NCBI GenBank assembly: GCA_021647505.1
Contig: JAKIUN010000009.1
Location: forward strand, 1 to 64,000
DNA: 64,000 bases
From: Gammaproteobacteria bacterium
Lineage (GTDB): Bacteria > Pseudomonadota > Gammaproteobacteria > SZUA-152
Direction of reading: 5' to 3'
The notes below the pieces were generated by a model. It saw only the letters and a program-made list of their open reading frames with translations. It had not been told where the DNA came from and did not search any database. Both the position numbers and the translations under genes were made by a program. Position 1 is the first letter of the stretch. Every line of letters starts with the position of its first letter. Shown here in pieces: positions 41,801 through 56,800 of this stretch.

Positions 41801-44800
41801 TATATCGTCAACATCAGCGGCCAGTTGCGTGATATCCATGGCCAGAGCCTGGCTGATGACTACTCGTTCCGCTTTATCAGCGCGGCAGGCGAACAACCGC
41901 GTGTCGACAGCATCGACACCTTGTTCGGCAGCTGGCGGGGTGGCGCGCAGGTTGAAGTGCTTGGCGCCGGTTTTGGCACCGAGACCCGTGTTTTGCTAGG
42001 TGGAGTTCCGGTTGCCGATGCCGATATTGTTATTCGCGAAGCTCAGCGACTGGTGTTCCGGGTTCCGGCCCTGCTGGCATCACCGGCCGACAATCTGTTG
42101 GTGGGTTTGCAGGTCAGCAATGGCCGTCTGAGTGATTTCATTGCCGGGGCCTTCGTTTATGTCGCGGATCCCCAGATTGATGCACTCGGTCAGTACCTGG
42201 CATCCAACAATCAGCTGATCGTCAGCGACAAGGTCTTTCTGTTTAATGCCGGGGAACATATCGGCATCCGCGGACGCGGCCTCAGCATTTCGACCCGGGT
42301 GCGCATCAACGGCAAGCTGGCGGAAAATGTCGAGCAGCGCGCGGCGGACTTGATCAGCGTGGTGGTGCCCGAAGACACCATCGGTATGCTCACCGTTGAA
42401 GTGAGTAATGACGGTTTTGTCGATGACACCCAGCTCAACGAGCAGCTGGACATTCAATTTGAGGGCCGGCAGCAGCTCACCGGCGTGCAACAGCTGGCGC
42501 GTCACGGTGACTTGATGGCCGTGGCGACGGACAGTGAAATCCGTCTGTTCAGCCTGCGCGACAGTCGCGTGCCAATCCTGCTGTCGAAGCTTGAAATACC
42601 GGCTGCGGTCACCCACCTGGCGCTGAATGACCGTTACCTGGTTTTTGCCAGCGGTGAGCGCAACGATGTGGATGTGTTTGATATCGGCAATGTTTACGCG
42701 CCGACCCGTATTAACCGTTTCCTGAATGTCTACGCGCACGATATTGCTTTCATGGCCTTGTCCGGCGAGCACCTCTATCAGCATTCATCGGCCGGCCTGC
42801 TGTATAGCAACGTCAACTCGGCCGATCTTGCCCTCGCTGAATATGCGGCGGGCGATGTCTTGCGTGATATGAAGGCCGACGCCAGCGGGCTGTATCTATT
42901 ATTCGACGACCGGCTGGAGTTGCGTGATGCCGAACGGCCGACGCGCATCATTAATTCCCGGATTCACCAGCTGGCCGGTGCGGCGACGCTGTCTCTGTCG
43001 CCGTTGTCCATCGCGATGCATGGCGACGATGCCGTGCAGCTGCTGAACAAGGCCGCCTTACGTCATTTACAGAATGGCGTGCTGATTGGCGAGTATCCAT
43101 TCAGCGGCACAGGCAGGCGTTATCTGGCATTGAGTGGCGATCTTGGCGCCTTGATCGAAAACGGCCGTTTGCAGCTGGTGGATATCAGCGCGGACGGTAC
43201 TTCCATCGACGCGCGCAGGGTCGCCAGGGTCAGCCGGAGTATCCCGGCAGTCAATGATATCGGCTGGATGTCACTTAAGGGGCAGATGCTGGAATGGATC
43301 CAGGGCGATAAATACTACAATGTCCTGCTGCCGTTCGAGGCCGTCTGGCAGCTGCGCCCGACCATGATTGCCGATACCGGCGGTGTCATCCGTCTACAGG
43401 TCACTGGCGCGCCGGAAGCCTGGCAAACGGTGGGCATTGAAGCGATAGAGGGATCAACCGGCAACCGGATCAGTGGCACCGCGCAACTCGAAGGCAAAGA
43501 ACTCACCTTCACACCGCAGGTGGGACAGTTCGGTATTGGTGAGTATTATGCGCTGTCATTGCTGGGGCAGCCGCAAAGCATGATCGATGGTGGCGTGCTG
43601 CTGCTGGACATGCCGTTGCATATCGCAAGCCGGTCGAACTTCGATGCCGTGCCCGTCGAGGTATACCGGGTCGAACCCCGTTCCGTCGCCACCGCCGTCA
43701 GTGGCGATGATCTCACGGCTTACCGTGTGGTCGGCGCCCAGTTGCATCTTGTCGAGGAACTCCGCCTGGGGGCGCTGGTGTTGACGCCGGGACAATTCCA
43801 GGTATCTGCGGATGGCAGTGAACTGACGTTTGCCGCAGCACTCAGCCAGGCCGGTCTCTACAGTCTTGATTTGCGTTATGCCGGCGGGGTGACGACGCTT
43901 TCCGCAGCGGTGTCCCTGGTCGATGAACTTTCCATCACCGCTATCACCAGTGGTAATGCACTGGGCACGGACAGGGTGAGCGATTCCGGTGGTGATGTGG
44001 TGACCGTCACCGGTGGTGGTTTTTCCCGGGATATGACACTTCACTGGTTCCCGGCTGCACAGGGTATTCAGCCCGGTCCGCACAACCAGGTGGACTTCAA
44101 TCTTCAGGGGGGTGCGCTGAGCTTTGTTGCGCCTGCCGCGCTGACCGGCCAGCACTACACGGTCGCCTTATTGCGTGGCGTGACTGATGAACAGGTGATT
44201 GCCGCTGAAGGCCATCGCTTGTTGGCGGTCGATGATACGCAGGCAACGGTGAGACTGGTGCAGAATCTGGGCTATACCCAGGCCTTGGTGCTGCAAGGCA
44301 ATGAAGCCATTACCGTTGCGGCGGCGCGTGGCTTCAGCGTGAGCAAGGTCTTCAAGGACTACAGTGATCAGGCGTCCATCGATATTTCGGCGCGTTTCAG
44401 TGACTTGATCAGTTCCGGTAACAGCATCGTCCTGCGGCTGGCGGAAGGACAGAGCCTGGAACACAATGCATATTATGAAATCAGCATCGACGGCATTCAG
44501 GATCTTGCGGGCAATACGCCGTGGGACACGGCCGAGATCAGCAATGGCCGGCTGACCACGGTCTTCAAGGCGCAGGACTGGCTGGCGCCTCGCCAGGACA
44601 GTATTACCCTGACACTGGCCGATAATGGCCAGGAGGTCACGGCGGCGACCCGTCTGACCCAGGGGGCGCGTTACGCCTTTATTGTCTCCGCTGAAGATAA
44701 TTATGTTGCCAGTGAAGACATCGATTACACGTACCGTATTTCCGCCGACGGTGGTTTGAGCTTCCTAAACAATTGGACCACTGTTGCGCGTAATCCATCC

Positions 44801-47800
44801 GGAGATAAGCTGTTCAACGTTGATCTGATCCCGGAATTCACCAGCAGCCTCACCTTGCTGTTGCGTGCCGATGACGGCCAGTTCAACACCGGTAAACGTG
44901 TCGATATGCTGGTCGTGCCACCGACCATCGAGGCGGGCGAGCCACTGTTCGTCACGACACCGGATCAGGTGGAAGAACTGACCGGGGTTGAATTACTGTT
45001 CAATCTGTCCGGTGATTTAAGCATCGTCGAAAGTGTCGGCATCAAGGTCTTCGATGACGGGGTCTGGCAAACCGCCGCCTTCGACCGGGCGGCCGGCAGT
45101 GCCAGGATCAGTTATCAAAACCCGCGTCTGGCCGATCTCGACGGCTATGTGTCAGGTGCGGTGAACGTGCCGGTCATCTTGCGCGTGGGTTACGGCTTGC
45201 CGGGCCGGACGCAGTTCGTCTATTTCAGTGGCGATTATCTGCTGACACCTGACAGCACACCGCCCCAGCTGAACATCATCGCCCCGGAAAATGGCGCCTA
45301 TGTGCCCAAGGGCGAGACGGTTGAAGTCTTGCTCAGCGCCTTCGACCGCTATGGTATCGACCATGTCGAGCTTTGCCTCAACAGCGGCGACGCAGCGGAT
45401 CCGTTTGCAGACAGCAATGCCTGTCGCCGTCTGGCTGACATCCGCTATTATGCCTTTGACGTACCGGCCGACAGCGATGCCGCGCAGGTGATCCAGGCCC
45501 GTGCCCGTGACCTCAATGGTCTCTACAGCACGACGCAGTCCCTGACCCTCTATCCCTATGACAGCAGCGATTCGCTGGCCAGACTGAGCATCGTCGAGCC
45601 CGCCGATGGCGCGCGCTTCCAGGGCGGCGAGACGATTACACTCAGTCTCCTGCTGGAAGAAGTGGATGAGGCGGTGTTGAACCTGGCATTGGGCGCCGAC
45701 CCTTCCAACCCGGACAACCCGGCGGCCGTGACCATCACCCGCAGCGCCGATGAAGGGCGGATTTTGCGTCGCTCGCTGACCCTGCCCCGTCCCACCCAGT
45801 CCGGGGTCGTCGTGCTCAAGCTGAGCGGCAGCCTTGATGGCGTCGATCTGCACAGCAGCCGCTTTATCAACCTGGTTGCCGATAACGGTATTGCCCATAC
45901 GGCAGCTGTCACCCTGACCCCGTCCGCCAATATTCTCTCCGGCAGCGAACTGTGGGTCGATGGCGGTGTGCCACCGGGCATGGACGATTACAGTCGCGAC
46001 TCGAGCATTACGGTCACGGACAGCGCCACCGGCGCCGTGGATAACGTCTTGCCCATGGATTCAGGCCTGTCGCGCATTGTCACGGGTGTGGATGGCGCCT
46101 CGCTGAGTGTCAGCACCGAACTGCGTGATCGTTCCGGTCACAGCGTGACGGAAACCACCGGGCTCACCAAGCTGGCTTATTTCAGTGGCGCCTGGGTGGA
46201 CGAGAGAGAGACGCCTGCCGGTGATATCCGCTACGAGCACCTGTTGTCCGTGCCAGGTATTGCGGGTGACATCGTCTGGGCCGAAAACCGCGTTACCGGC
46301 GGATACCGGGTGCTCAGCGACAATAAGGTCTATCTCGACAGTGAGCTGGGCAAGGTCACCGGCCTGTATTTCGGCGGTCGTGGTCTTACCGTCGCCAGCC
46401 GCCGCCAGGGTGAAAATCATCTGGCTTATCTGCCCTTGAGCAACGGTGACTTTTCTGCGGCGCAACCCATGGACATCGCGGGCGAGGTGATTGGCGCGCA
46501 CAACGGACTCGTCTATCTCGTCAATGGCAATGCCCTGACGGCGGTGGCCGTGAATCCGGCAGCGGGTTCGCTCACCGGTGTCGCCTTTGATGAAGAAATC
46601 GTCGCGGTCAGTCGCCGGGCACAACAACTGTTCGTTCTGACGCCGACCCAGGTGCATACCGTTGAGGCTGTCGGGCGGGATGAACCGCTGACGTTGTCGA
46701 ACATGCACAGTCACCCTGTTACGGCGGCGCAGGGCGTCGCGGTGGCCGGCGATGAACTCTTTACCTGGAAGGGTGCTGACGTCGAGCGTTTCGTCATTGC
46801 GGATGACGGCAGTCTTTCCGCGCCTGTCGCTGCGGCGGCATTCACCGTGCAGGGCAACGTTAACCGGATGGTCGCCGATGGTGGCGTGTTGTGGATGCAG
46901 ATTGAACACGATGCCATGGGCGGCTACTGGCAGGCCTGGCGTGGCGGTGAAGTCTTGGGCCAGCTCGGCGACAGTGAAGCGCTGGCCTTTACGCCGGGCA
47001 GTGCTCATCGGGCGGTGCTCGAGGCTGGTGGTAGTCGTCTGCAAAAACGCCCGCTCGCCAGCGTGGCGACACAGCGCAATCTACAAATAACTCCCTACCC
47101 CCTGCCGGGCGGCGTGTTATTGAGCAGCGGCCTAGTGGATGACGCCCTTGGCGCCAAGACCCTGTACGCGACTGATGGCAGTGGCCAGACCGTGCCGCTG
47201 GTTCCCTTGCAGTATTACGGTCAATACGACGCCCTTGCCGGGCAGAACATTGCGGCCGGACAGGCCTGGCTGTTGCCCTATGGTGTCTCTGGCAGTGTCG
47301 AATTGCGGTTCGCCTCTCACAGTGGCGAAGACCTGACCGACATTGTCGTTGTCGATGCGCCCGCTGCTGCGGCCCAGTGGCGCACGCCGCTGGAAGGCGC
47401 CCGTTTTGCCGTCGGCGCCGAGGTGCCCGCGATGCTGGCATGGGACGGTGGCGCACGCATTGCGGACTGGACGCTTTCAGGTCGGCCGGCGCTGGTCGCC
47501 AATGGCCAGGGCTATGCTTGGCTCGTGGTCGACAGCGAGGGCGTTGGCAGCATCGCGGCGGATGTCAACGCCGGCCTGCAATTGAACCGGACGGTGAATG
47601 GCGTTGCCAGGGTCAACGGCCTTGGCGTAGTCAATGTAATCGGCCTGGTGAATAACCAGTTGCTGACATCCGGGGGTGAATTGGCCTTCAGTTATCACGC
47701 CCAGGTGCTTGCTGAGGCAGGCTTTAAGCGTGTTGACATTCTGCTGACGGATTTCAACGGTGTGCAAGCCTATTTGCCACTCAGGCTTTCCTCGGCGCAG

Positions 47801-50800
47801 GGCGATATCCGTCTGCGCCTGCCCGTGGTGCAGGCCCAGGAGACCTACACCCTCACGGTGCGGGCTTATTTTGGTGAAGAATATCACTATGCCGAAACGG
47901 TTTTGGGTTTGCGACTGGTGCCTAATTCCCAGGTGCCGGCGCCGCAGCTGAGCGGCCTGCCGGCAACGGTATTTGCCGGTTCTCAGCTGGATCTGGGCAT
48001 CCTCGGCCTACCCGCCCAGGGGCTTTACGGCACTCTTCAGGTATTCGACGCAGACGGTCAGCTGATCGCCGCCGGCAATGAACACCTCCAGCTGTCGGTT
48101 CCCGAGAGCGTAGGGACGATGACTGTGGTGGCCAGCATCCGCGATGACAACGACCATGAGCGTCTGCTGACGCGTGATGTGGCGATTGTCGGGTCGTTGA
48201 ACTTCGTGCCGGACACTGCCCTGGCCTACGATACCTTCCTGGTCGATGCCGGGGGCCATTGGTACAGCCGCGGCCTGGATCTGTATGACCACAACGGCTA
48301 CCGGCAGACCTTCGAAGGCCCCATCACCGCCATGGCCCACGTGGGCGCCAACCTGTTGTTGGCGGTGCAGGGCTTTGGCCTGACGCTGGTCGATCCGGCC
48401 GACGATTTCCGTGTCATTACCCATATACCCCGGGTGCAGAAAATCCTCCACCTGGCGGCGAACGGCTCCCAGTTGTTGTTGGCAACCGCCGGTGCCATTG
48501 AAATTTTCGATATTCAGGGCACGGCGCTGATCGAGCGCAGCCAGGATTCGGCGATCGGCACGGTTTTGGCGGTGCATGCCTGGCAGGATCGTTTCCTGAT
48601 CCTGACGGAAAACACGCTGTACAGCCGCCATGCCGATGGTCAGAACCTGCGTGTTGTCTCCGGTAGTTTTGTCGATATGCAGGCTATTTCCGACAGAGTG
48701 GCCGTGCTCGATGCCGATGGAAAAGTGCAGCTGCTGAATCGCGGTCTTGGCACGCTGGCAACGATCGATGGCGTGGTGGGTGAGCGGATAATGGCGTTCG
48801 GCGCCTATGTCCTAGCGCTCAGTAGCGCCCAAAATGAAATACAGCTGATTGACATTACAGCGCCCGAAACCGCCCAGATTGTCGGCCGTTGGGCCATGTC
48901 TCTGACACCCTGGAACAGCGTCAGTGCAGTGAGCGGCGGCAGGCTTTATCTCGGCAACAACGCCGGTCAGGTGATTGCCATTGAGGCTGGGAAACCCATA
49001 CAGCAGGTCTATGACGCGGTGCAGACCGGCGATCCTGCGCTGGGTTATGTGCGCGATCTGGCATTGCTGGATGGCACGTTCTTCAGCGCCGCCGATAACT
49101 ATGGCGCCGTGGTATACCGGCCGGGGGCAAATGGTGGCTTCCAGCAATCCACCTCGCCCGCGCAAGGCTTCAGGGAAGCGGCCAGTCGCGTAGTGGCGGA
49201 TACACAGTATTTCTACGTGCTACAGTCGCAGCACGACCGTGTCCGCCGTGTCGGCCGTTCCAGTCTGTCGGCCACGAATGTCTTTGCCGGCCAGCCTTAC
49301 ATCGATCTCGCCCTGGGCGCCGGGCACCTGGTGAGCGCGGCAGGGGGCACGCTGTATACCGCGCAATTGTCGAATCTTTCCATAACGCAGCAGATTGCGG
49401 TCAGCAATGTAGAGAGCATCGCCGCCATTGCGGTCTCCGGTTATCTGGCGGTTGCGCTCACCGACGCCGGCCGGGTCTATCGAATCGACCTGAACAGTCA
49501 TCAGGTCGAACCGCTTGCCAGCGGTATCCAGGGTGAGCGTATCGTCCTCGACAATGCCTATCTCTATGTGATGGAAACGGCGCTGGTGAGGCGTATTTCA
49601 TTGCGGGATGGTAGTGAGACATCGCTGTTGCCGAATGGCGCGCAGGCGTTGACCGCCATGCAGTTGGCGGAAGGGCGGCTATGGCTGGGTATCAAAAATA
49701 CCGACGGTTTCCACATGACTGCGGTGGATCTGGCCCAGTGGCGGGAACTCGATACCTATTCGCTTGCCATGCCGGTGGCCGTCACGGCGTTCGCTGCCGA
49801 ACAGGATCGTTTGTTGGTCGGTCTCGGTGGTGAAGGTGTCAGGCTTTATCGCCTGGATCACGCGGCGCTGAGCGCCGAGGCGCCCTTGCATGCGCCGGTG
49901 ATCGATACGCAGTTTTCCCAGGGCGCCAGCGCGATGCTGATACCGGCGCAGGCGCAGGGTGTGGCAGCCGTTAGTTATTTCATCAATGGGCGAAAAGTGG
50001 CGACGTCCAGTCAGACACCGTTCAGCGAAAAATTACTGCTGCCGGCCTGGCTGCCGAACGGGCAGTATTTCAGCCTCGAGGCGCGTATTGCCTTGCAGAA
50101 TGGTACTGTGTTGACATCCAGTCCACAGCGCCTGTTCCTGCACTCCACGGATGCGGTCGACAATACCTTTACCGTCAGCCTGAACGTGGCGGCGCAGAGC
50201 TGGGGCCCGAAGCCGCTGGAGATTCGTGCCGAGATAGAAAACAGCAGTCAGCCCGTATCGCGTGTCGAATTCCTCATGTCAGCGGCGGCCGATGGCCCGT
50301 GGCAGTTGATTGGAACGCATGAAGGCCCGGAATATGTCCTGCGGAAAAATTACGGCGTCGATAAGAGTGGCTATTACCTGAAGGTGCGGGTTATCGATAT
50401 CTTTGGTAACAGCACGGAGTCCACGCCTCAACAATTCTTCCGTTACACCGATCAGCTGGCGCCGAGTGCGAGCTTCAACATTACCGGCGAGACCGTCGAT
50501 GAGACTGAAAGCCGTGCCATTACCGGCACCGACTATCAGGTGCGCATCACCATCCAGGATGGGGAAAGCGGCGTCGAGCAAGCCATACTCAAGCGCAATG
50601 GCGAGGTGGTCGCCGCTGCATTTGCCGATGGCGTGTTGGTCTACGACGAAATTGCCGCCCCGCTGGGTAGCATCACCTATGTGATCGAAATGCGTGATCG
50701 CGCGCTGAATGTTGCTACGCAGCAGCACATCGTTTCCGTGGTCAATAACGCCAAGCCGACCCTGAGCATCGTTGAGGCACCCGCCACGATCCGCGAGCAG

Positions 50801-53800
50801 CAGGGCTTCAGGATCCGCATCGACGCCGCTGACGATGTGATGCTGAAGACCGTGGAAGTGACCTGGAACGGCTTCACCAGGACGATTGATCTGGATAAAA
50901 AATCGCTGAGCAACTACGCCATCGATGTCAGCGACAACCGGGCCGAGCGTGTCCTTACCGAGACCAATGAGCTGGTGACGGTCAGGGTGCTGGACAGTTT
51001 TTCCGCCGAAACCCTGGCCCAGACATCTATTGTCGTGACGCCGGATACGGCACCGCAGGTAGCCCTGCTGGGTATCGACAATCCGCCAAGGGCCTTCTAT
51101 GGCAGCCAGATCGCGATTGGTCTGTCCAATTTGCGCGCCGTCGACGATGGCGACCGTTTGTTGGTGCAGTTGATCCGCGTCATCGATGCGGGTGATGAAC
51201 TCGTGGGCGAACGCGAGCTGGGTACCTACAGCAGTTACAACTGGTACCTGCGTCTGCCCGCCAATGCGCAACCCGGCCATCAATACGATTACAAACTGGT
51301 TCTGACCGACAGTCTGGGACAGAGCACCACCACGTCGACGTTTAGTATGGCCCTGCTCAATGCGCCCAATCAGATCCGCTTCGTTGCCGTCAACGGAGAG
51401 AATCCGTCCGGCGTCCAGGTGGGTCAGGATCCGGTTTACCGGGTCGAGGTGTTGGATATGGCGGGTCAGCCAGTGCCGGATCAGTCCGTCAGCTGGACAC
51501 TGCGCAAACTGGATAACAGCTATTTGTCCGCACTGGGCAGCAGCGCCACGGATGACACCGGCCGGGTCGATGTGACCTTCCACGTCAACCATCGCATTGG
51601 CGACTACGAGGTTCGTGCCCGGCTACCGGCCTTCCCGGATTTGCTACCCGCAGTTATGCCGGTTCAGGTCAATCCCGGCGTGACCCGTTATCTCCGTTTG
51701 CAGACCTCATCGCCCGTTGCGGCCAACGGTCTGTGGAGCATTTCGGCGCAGGCAACGGACAAGGCTGATAATCTCGTGACGGCGGATAATGCCACGGTCT
51801 TCAGCCTGTTTACCCCCACGCAACATTTTGCTTTCGAAGGCGAGGGTATCACCGTCACCCAGGCCGGGCAGGTACAGCGTGGCAGTGTCACACTGAGCGG
51901 TGGTGTGGCGCAGATCACCATGCGTGTCGCCACCGTTCCCGGCCAGTATCAGGCCCCGCTGGTATTATCGGCGGGCATCGACGCCAAACTGGATAATGTG
52001 ATCGTCAGCGAATTACCCGTGGAGGTGGTGCCTGCGGCGCCGGCCAGCGTGGGCTTCCTTTCCGCAGATATGCGCGTTCAGGTCGATGGCGAAGTCGCCA
52101 AAACCGACATACAACGGCCCATCACGGTGCGTATCGCCACTTACGATGCCTATGGTAATCGTGTCGTCCAGTATGCCGGTGCCGATATCGACTATACCGT
52201 TTCATTGAATGTCACCGGCAATGCGCTATTGAATGACGCCGGCAACAGCACCGCCGTGACGCTCGCTGGTGGTTTGGGCGCCGTGGCGGTGAAGGGCAGC
52301 GTCTACGAGCAGGTCGTGTTGTCTATCAGCGCAGTCAGCGGCTCAGCCACCGGCCTGGATACCGGTTCCCAGTATTCGATCCAGTTCCTGCAACAGCCGC
52401 CGGAGATTCTCGAATCCCGCATTGGCGCCGAAGCGAATGATGAAGAACTAAAAGCCTTCTTTACCTTCGACGAGGCTGTCCGCCGCGAAGGGATTGGTAA
52501 TACCGTGCTGGTCACCAGCGACAGTGGCCTGCCGCTGAGCGGAAGCAGTATCGTCCAGGATGCAGGGGTCGCCTTTACACCGGCAGCCGCCGCGCCCTTC
52601 AGGCTGGGGCAGTGTTACCGCTACTCCACCGCCGGTTCGGTGCTGGTCAGCGCTGCCGACGGTGAGGCGGTGATCGAGCAGAGCGGCCAGTTCTGTGCGC
52701 CGCAAGTATTGATCGATGTGCCGGACGTGCTCCAGATCGCGGAAGGGCAGACCCTCAGTCTCGCTTTCCAGACCGCGACCGGCATCACCCTCAACAATGT
52801 CATCGATGGCCAGGCATACCTGAATCAACGCCAGCTCGGTTTCAGTTGGTATCACACCTGGTGGAGTCCGGGCCGCCGCATCACCATGCCGGCCTATTCG
52901 CAGGAAACCATCCCCGAACTGGCCGACGGTGATTTTGTCACTCTCACCCTGACGGGCCAGTACAATGGCGAGCCATTACAGGTCGGTAACAGCCTCAGAC
53001 TGCAAGTCTTCATTCCGGACGCCGATTTTGATGGCGATGGCCTGAGCAATGCCGTCGAAATCCAGTACAGCGGCATCGATCCGGCGCTGGCGGATACGGA
53101 CGGTGATGGTGTTAGTGATGGCCTGGACGACCTCGATAACGATGGCCTCAATAATGCCGACGAGGTGGCCAATAACACCGTCTTGAATGATGGTGACAGC
53201 GATAACGACAACCTGCCCGATGGCGAAGAAGTCCATGTTCACCAGACCGATCCCAATAACAGGGATACCGACGGCGACGGCCTGCGTGACGATATTGAAG
53301 TGTATGGCACGCCAAGCTCCGACCCGACCAAGGTCGATACCGATGACGATGGTATCCGTGATGACCTCGAAAGAGCCCACGGCCTCGATCCACGTGACGC
53401 GAGTGATGCCGACGCGGACAAGGACAATGACGGTCTGAGCAATCTGCAAGAGGTGCAGCAGGGCACCGATATCAGCATTGCTGACAGCGATGGTGATGGC
53501 CTGTCCGATGGCCAGGAAGTCAACGGTGATCCCGCCACCAATCCGCTGTCCGGTGACAGCGATGGTGACGGCCTCGGTGACGCGACCGACTACGCGCCCA
53601 TGGCACCGGATGCCATCGCGCCACAGGTCGTGTTGCAGGCGCCTGACCTGCTCCAGTCCTATATCAAGGGACAAAAACTGACCTTCGTGGTCGAGGCCAG
53701 CGATCTGGGCCGGGTCACCCGCGTGTGGATCCGCATCAACAATATCCAGCAGCCGACGGTGCTCACCGAGCCTCCGTATGCGTTCGAGATCGTGCTGCCG

Positions 53801-56800
53801 GTCGATGCCGCCACGGTGACCTTTGAGGCCATCGCCGAAGATACCGCCGGTAATCAGGGCAGTACGGGTGAACTGGCCGTCAGCGTCATTGATGATCCGC
53901 TCACCACCGTGGTGGGCCGCGTCATCGATGCTCAAAATCTGCCGGTAGCAGGCGTTACCCTGACCGTCCATGGCATCGAGGCCGTGTCGGCGGCGGATGG
54001 CAGCTTCTCCATTGCCGATGTCCCGGTGGCGCCGGGAGACGTGACCGTGTATGCCACGCTGACGCTCGACAGTGAAAACTATATTGCCACCAGCGCCGCC
54101 CTTGCGCCGGTCTGGAACGGCACCACCAACGTGGGTGATTTGTTACTGCGACGCGACAGGCTGCGTGTCGGCTATTTCCATGAATGGGACAATGCCGGCC
54201 GGGCCTACCAGCAGGCCATCATCGAAGCGGCGGGGATGGAAGCGGTCAACGTGGTCAATCTGGCTGCCTTTGATCTCGGCAGCATTGACATGCTGATGGT
54301 CTATTCCGACCCGTGTTACTCAAATTTCCGTAACAGCAGCGGCAGAGTCGCTGACTACGTGGCCAGTGGTGGCGTATTGATTATGCACAGCTACGATGTT
54401 AACCGCTGTGGCCGCAATACCAGTGATAGCGTACCGGGTAGCTATTTCAGTGTTCACAGTGCCTGGCCGTCACAGTATGTATCGCCATGGCTGCAAAACG
54501 GCGTCATCGGCGATGGCCCCTTGGGTGAATTCAATCGCCAGACTTACTATAACGGTTCAAGTTATGGTTACATCATCGCCTCAAGTCTGACGGCGGAAGT
54601 CACACCCGTGATGTACCTGGGCAATCGTCATCAAGGTCAACTGGCGAGTCTCCGCTACCCGTGGGGCAGTGGTTATGTTTACTACTCGAGCCTCCGGCTT
54701 GAGGCCACCAATAACACGGCATTCCGTAACATCTATGCACCGAATGTATTGATGATGATGGCCCGCCTGACATTGCCGGATAGCGATGGCGATGGCCTCA
54801 ACGATGTGGAAGAGATCAATGCCGGCACCAATCCCAACCTTGCCGATACCGATGGCGATGGCCTCAACGATGCCTTTGAGCTTCGCTATGGTTATGATCC
54901 CTTAGCCGATAACGGTGAAGCCGCTGCCGATAGCGATGGTGACGGCCTTACAAACCTTGAAGAGCAGGCAGCGGGCACGACACCCGACGATAGCGATTCG
55001 GACAACGATACGCGCAGTGACTATGTAGAGCTGAGAGGAGAAATCCCCTCGGATCCGCTGAGCGAAGACAGCGACCTCGATGGCCTGACGGATGACATAG
55101 AGATTGGTTTCTCCTCGGATCCGCTGTTGGTGGATACCGACATGGATCAATTGACCGACTACGAGGAATATCAGCAATATTCCACGCGGCCGGATCGCAT
55201 GGACACCGATGGCGATGGTATTTCCGATTATATCGAGGTGCAGAACGGCCTGAATCCCAATTATGGTTGGGATGCCTATCAGGATGCCGATAATGACGGC
55301 CTGAGCAATGCAGATGAACTGGTACTGTATGGCACCGACTATAACAACGCAGACAGCGATAACGATGGCCTGAACGACGGTGATGAAATCATCGCCAATA
55401 CCGATCCGCTCAATAATGACAGTGACAATGACGGCCTGCTGGATGGCGAAGATCCCCGCCGGCATGTGGCGGACATTCAGGCGCCAACGGTGGAGCTGAC
55501 AAGCCCGCCCCCGGGCAGCGAGTTCGTTCTCGGGCAAAATCTGCGGTTGAGTGTCGATGCCCGGGATGATGGACGGGTGTCTGAAGTGACGTTCATTGCC
55601 AATGGCGTGGTCATTGCCACCGATACCGAAGCGCCTTACGCAGCGGCTTATACGGTACCGGCGTTGACAGACAGTGTCGTGTTCGAGATCCGCGCGCTCG
55701 ATACCAATAATAATTCGGCGACCACGGGCGAACTCAGCTTCTCGGTATTGTCCGATGACCCTCTCATGACGGTTACCGGGCGTGTCATCGATAAACTCGG
55801 TGCACCAGTGAGCGGTGTCGATGTGACGGTCGTCGCTATTACTGTCGTTACCGACAGCAGTGGTCAATTCACCGTGGTGAATGTGCCGACGACCGAGCCG
55901 ATGATTCAGGTCAGGGCAGAGATCCTCTTTGGCAATGAATGGATGCACGTGGCATCCGAACCCTTTGCGCCCGTGAGAAACCAGACGTTCGCGGTGGGTG
56001 ATCTGATCCTCGGTGCAAGATTGATCAATGCGGTCGGCCTCATCGATGCCGGCGAGCTGGTTTATGAGGGTGAGATAAGCCTGGGTTGGTTCTCGCTCTA
56101 CGATAATTCCGGTTATCTTTGGGATATCAACCGTGGTGGTTATATCAATGACGGCTCGTCTGATGCCTATGATCGCGGTCACTATCTCCGGGTCAATGAC
56201 ACGTACTACAACGGTGGTTCGCCAGTACTGACGCGACTGAACGCGCGGGAACTGACCCTGCCGGTACAGACGGTCGGGGTACTCAATGTGTCACGCAAGA
56301 TCTATGTGCCGACTGACGACGCCTATGCCCGTTACCTGGAGATCATCGAAAACACCTCGGAATCCGCGCAGACCGTGACCATTCGCGTGTACGGGGATCT
56401 TGGCCCGTCCTACAGTGATACCCATGTTGTCTCGACATCGAATGGCGATACGCGGGTGGGCGATGAAGACTATTACGTGTTGACCGACGATTCATGCCTG
56501 GATTGTAATTCCCCGGCCGTCGGGCATTTGTATGCCGCAGAAGGGGCGATTGATGCATCCGTCACAGCGATGTCGTTGACTGGTGATGATTACTCGGCCA
56601 CGTATCAAATCACCATACCGCCCGGCGAACGGCGGATCGTGATGCACTATGCCGTGCAAAATCATTCGCGTGATGCTGCATTGGCGAAGCTACAGATTCT
56701 GTCATCGGTCGATTTCCCCGTGGTTGGCCTGACCAGCCAGGAGAAGGACGAGATTGTCAACTTCAAGGCATTGAAGGACACGGACAGTGACGGTGTCCCG

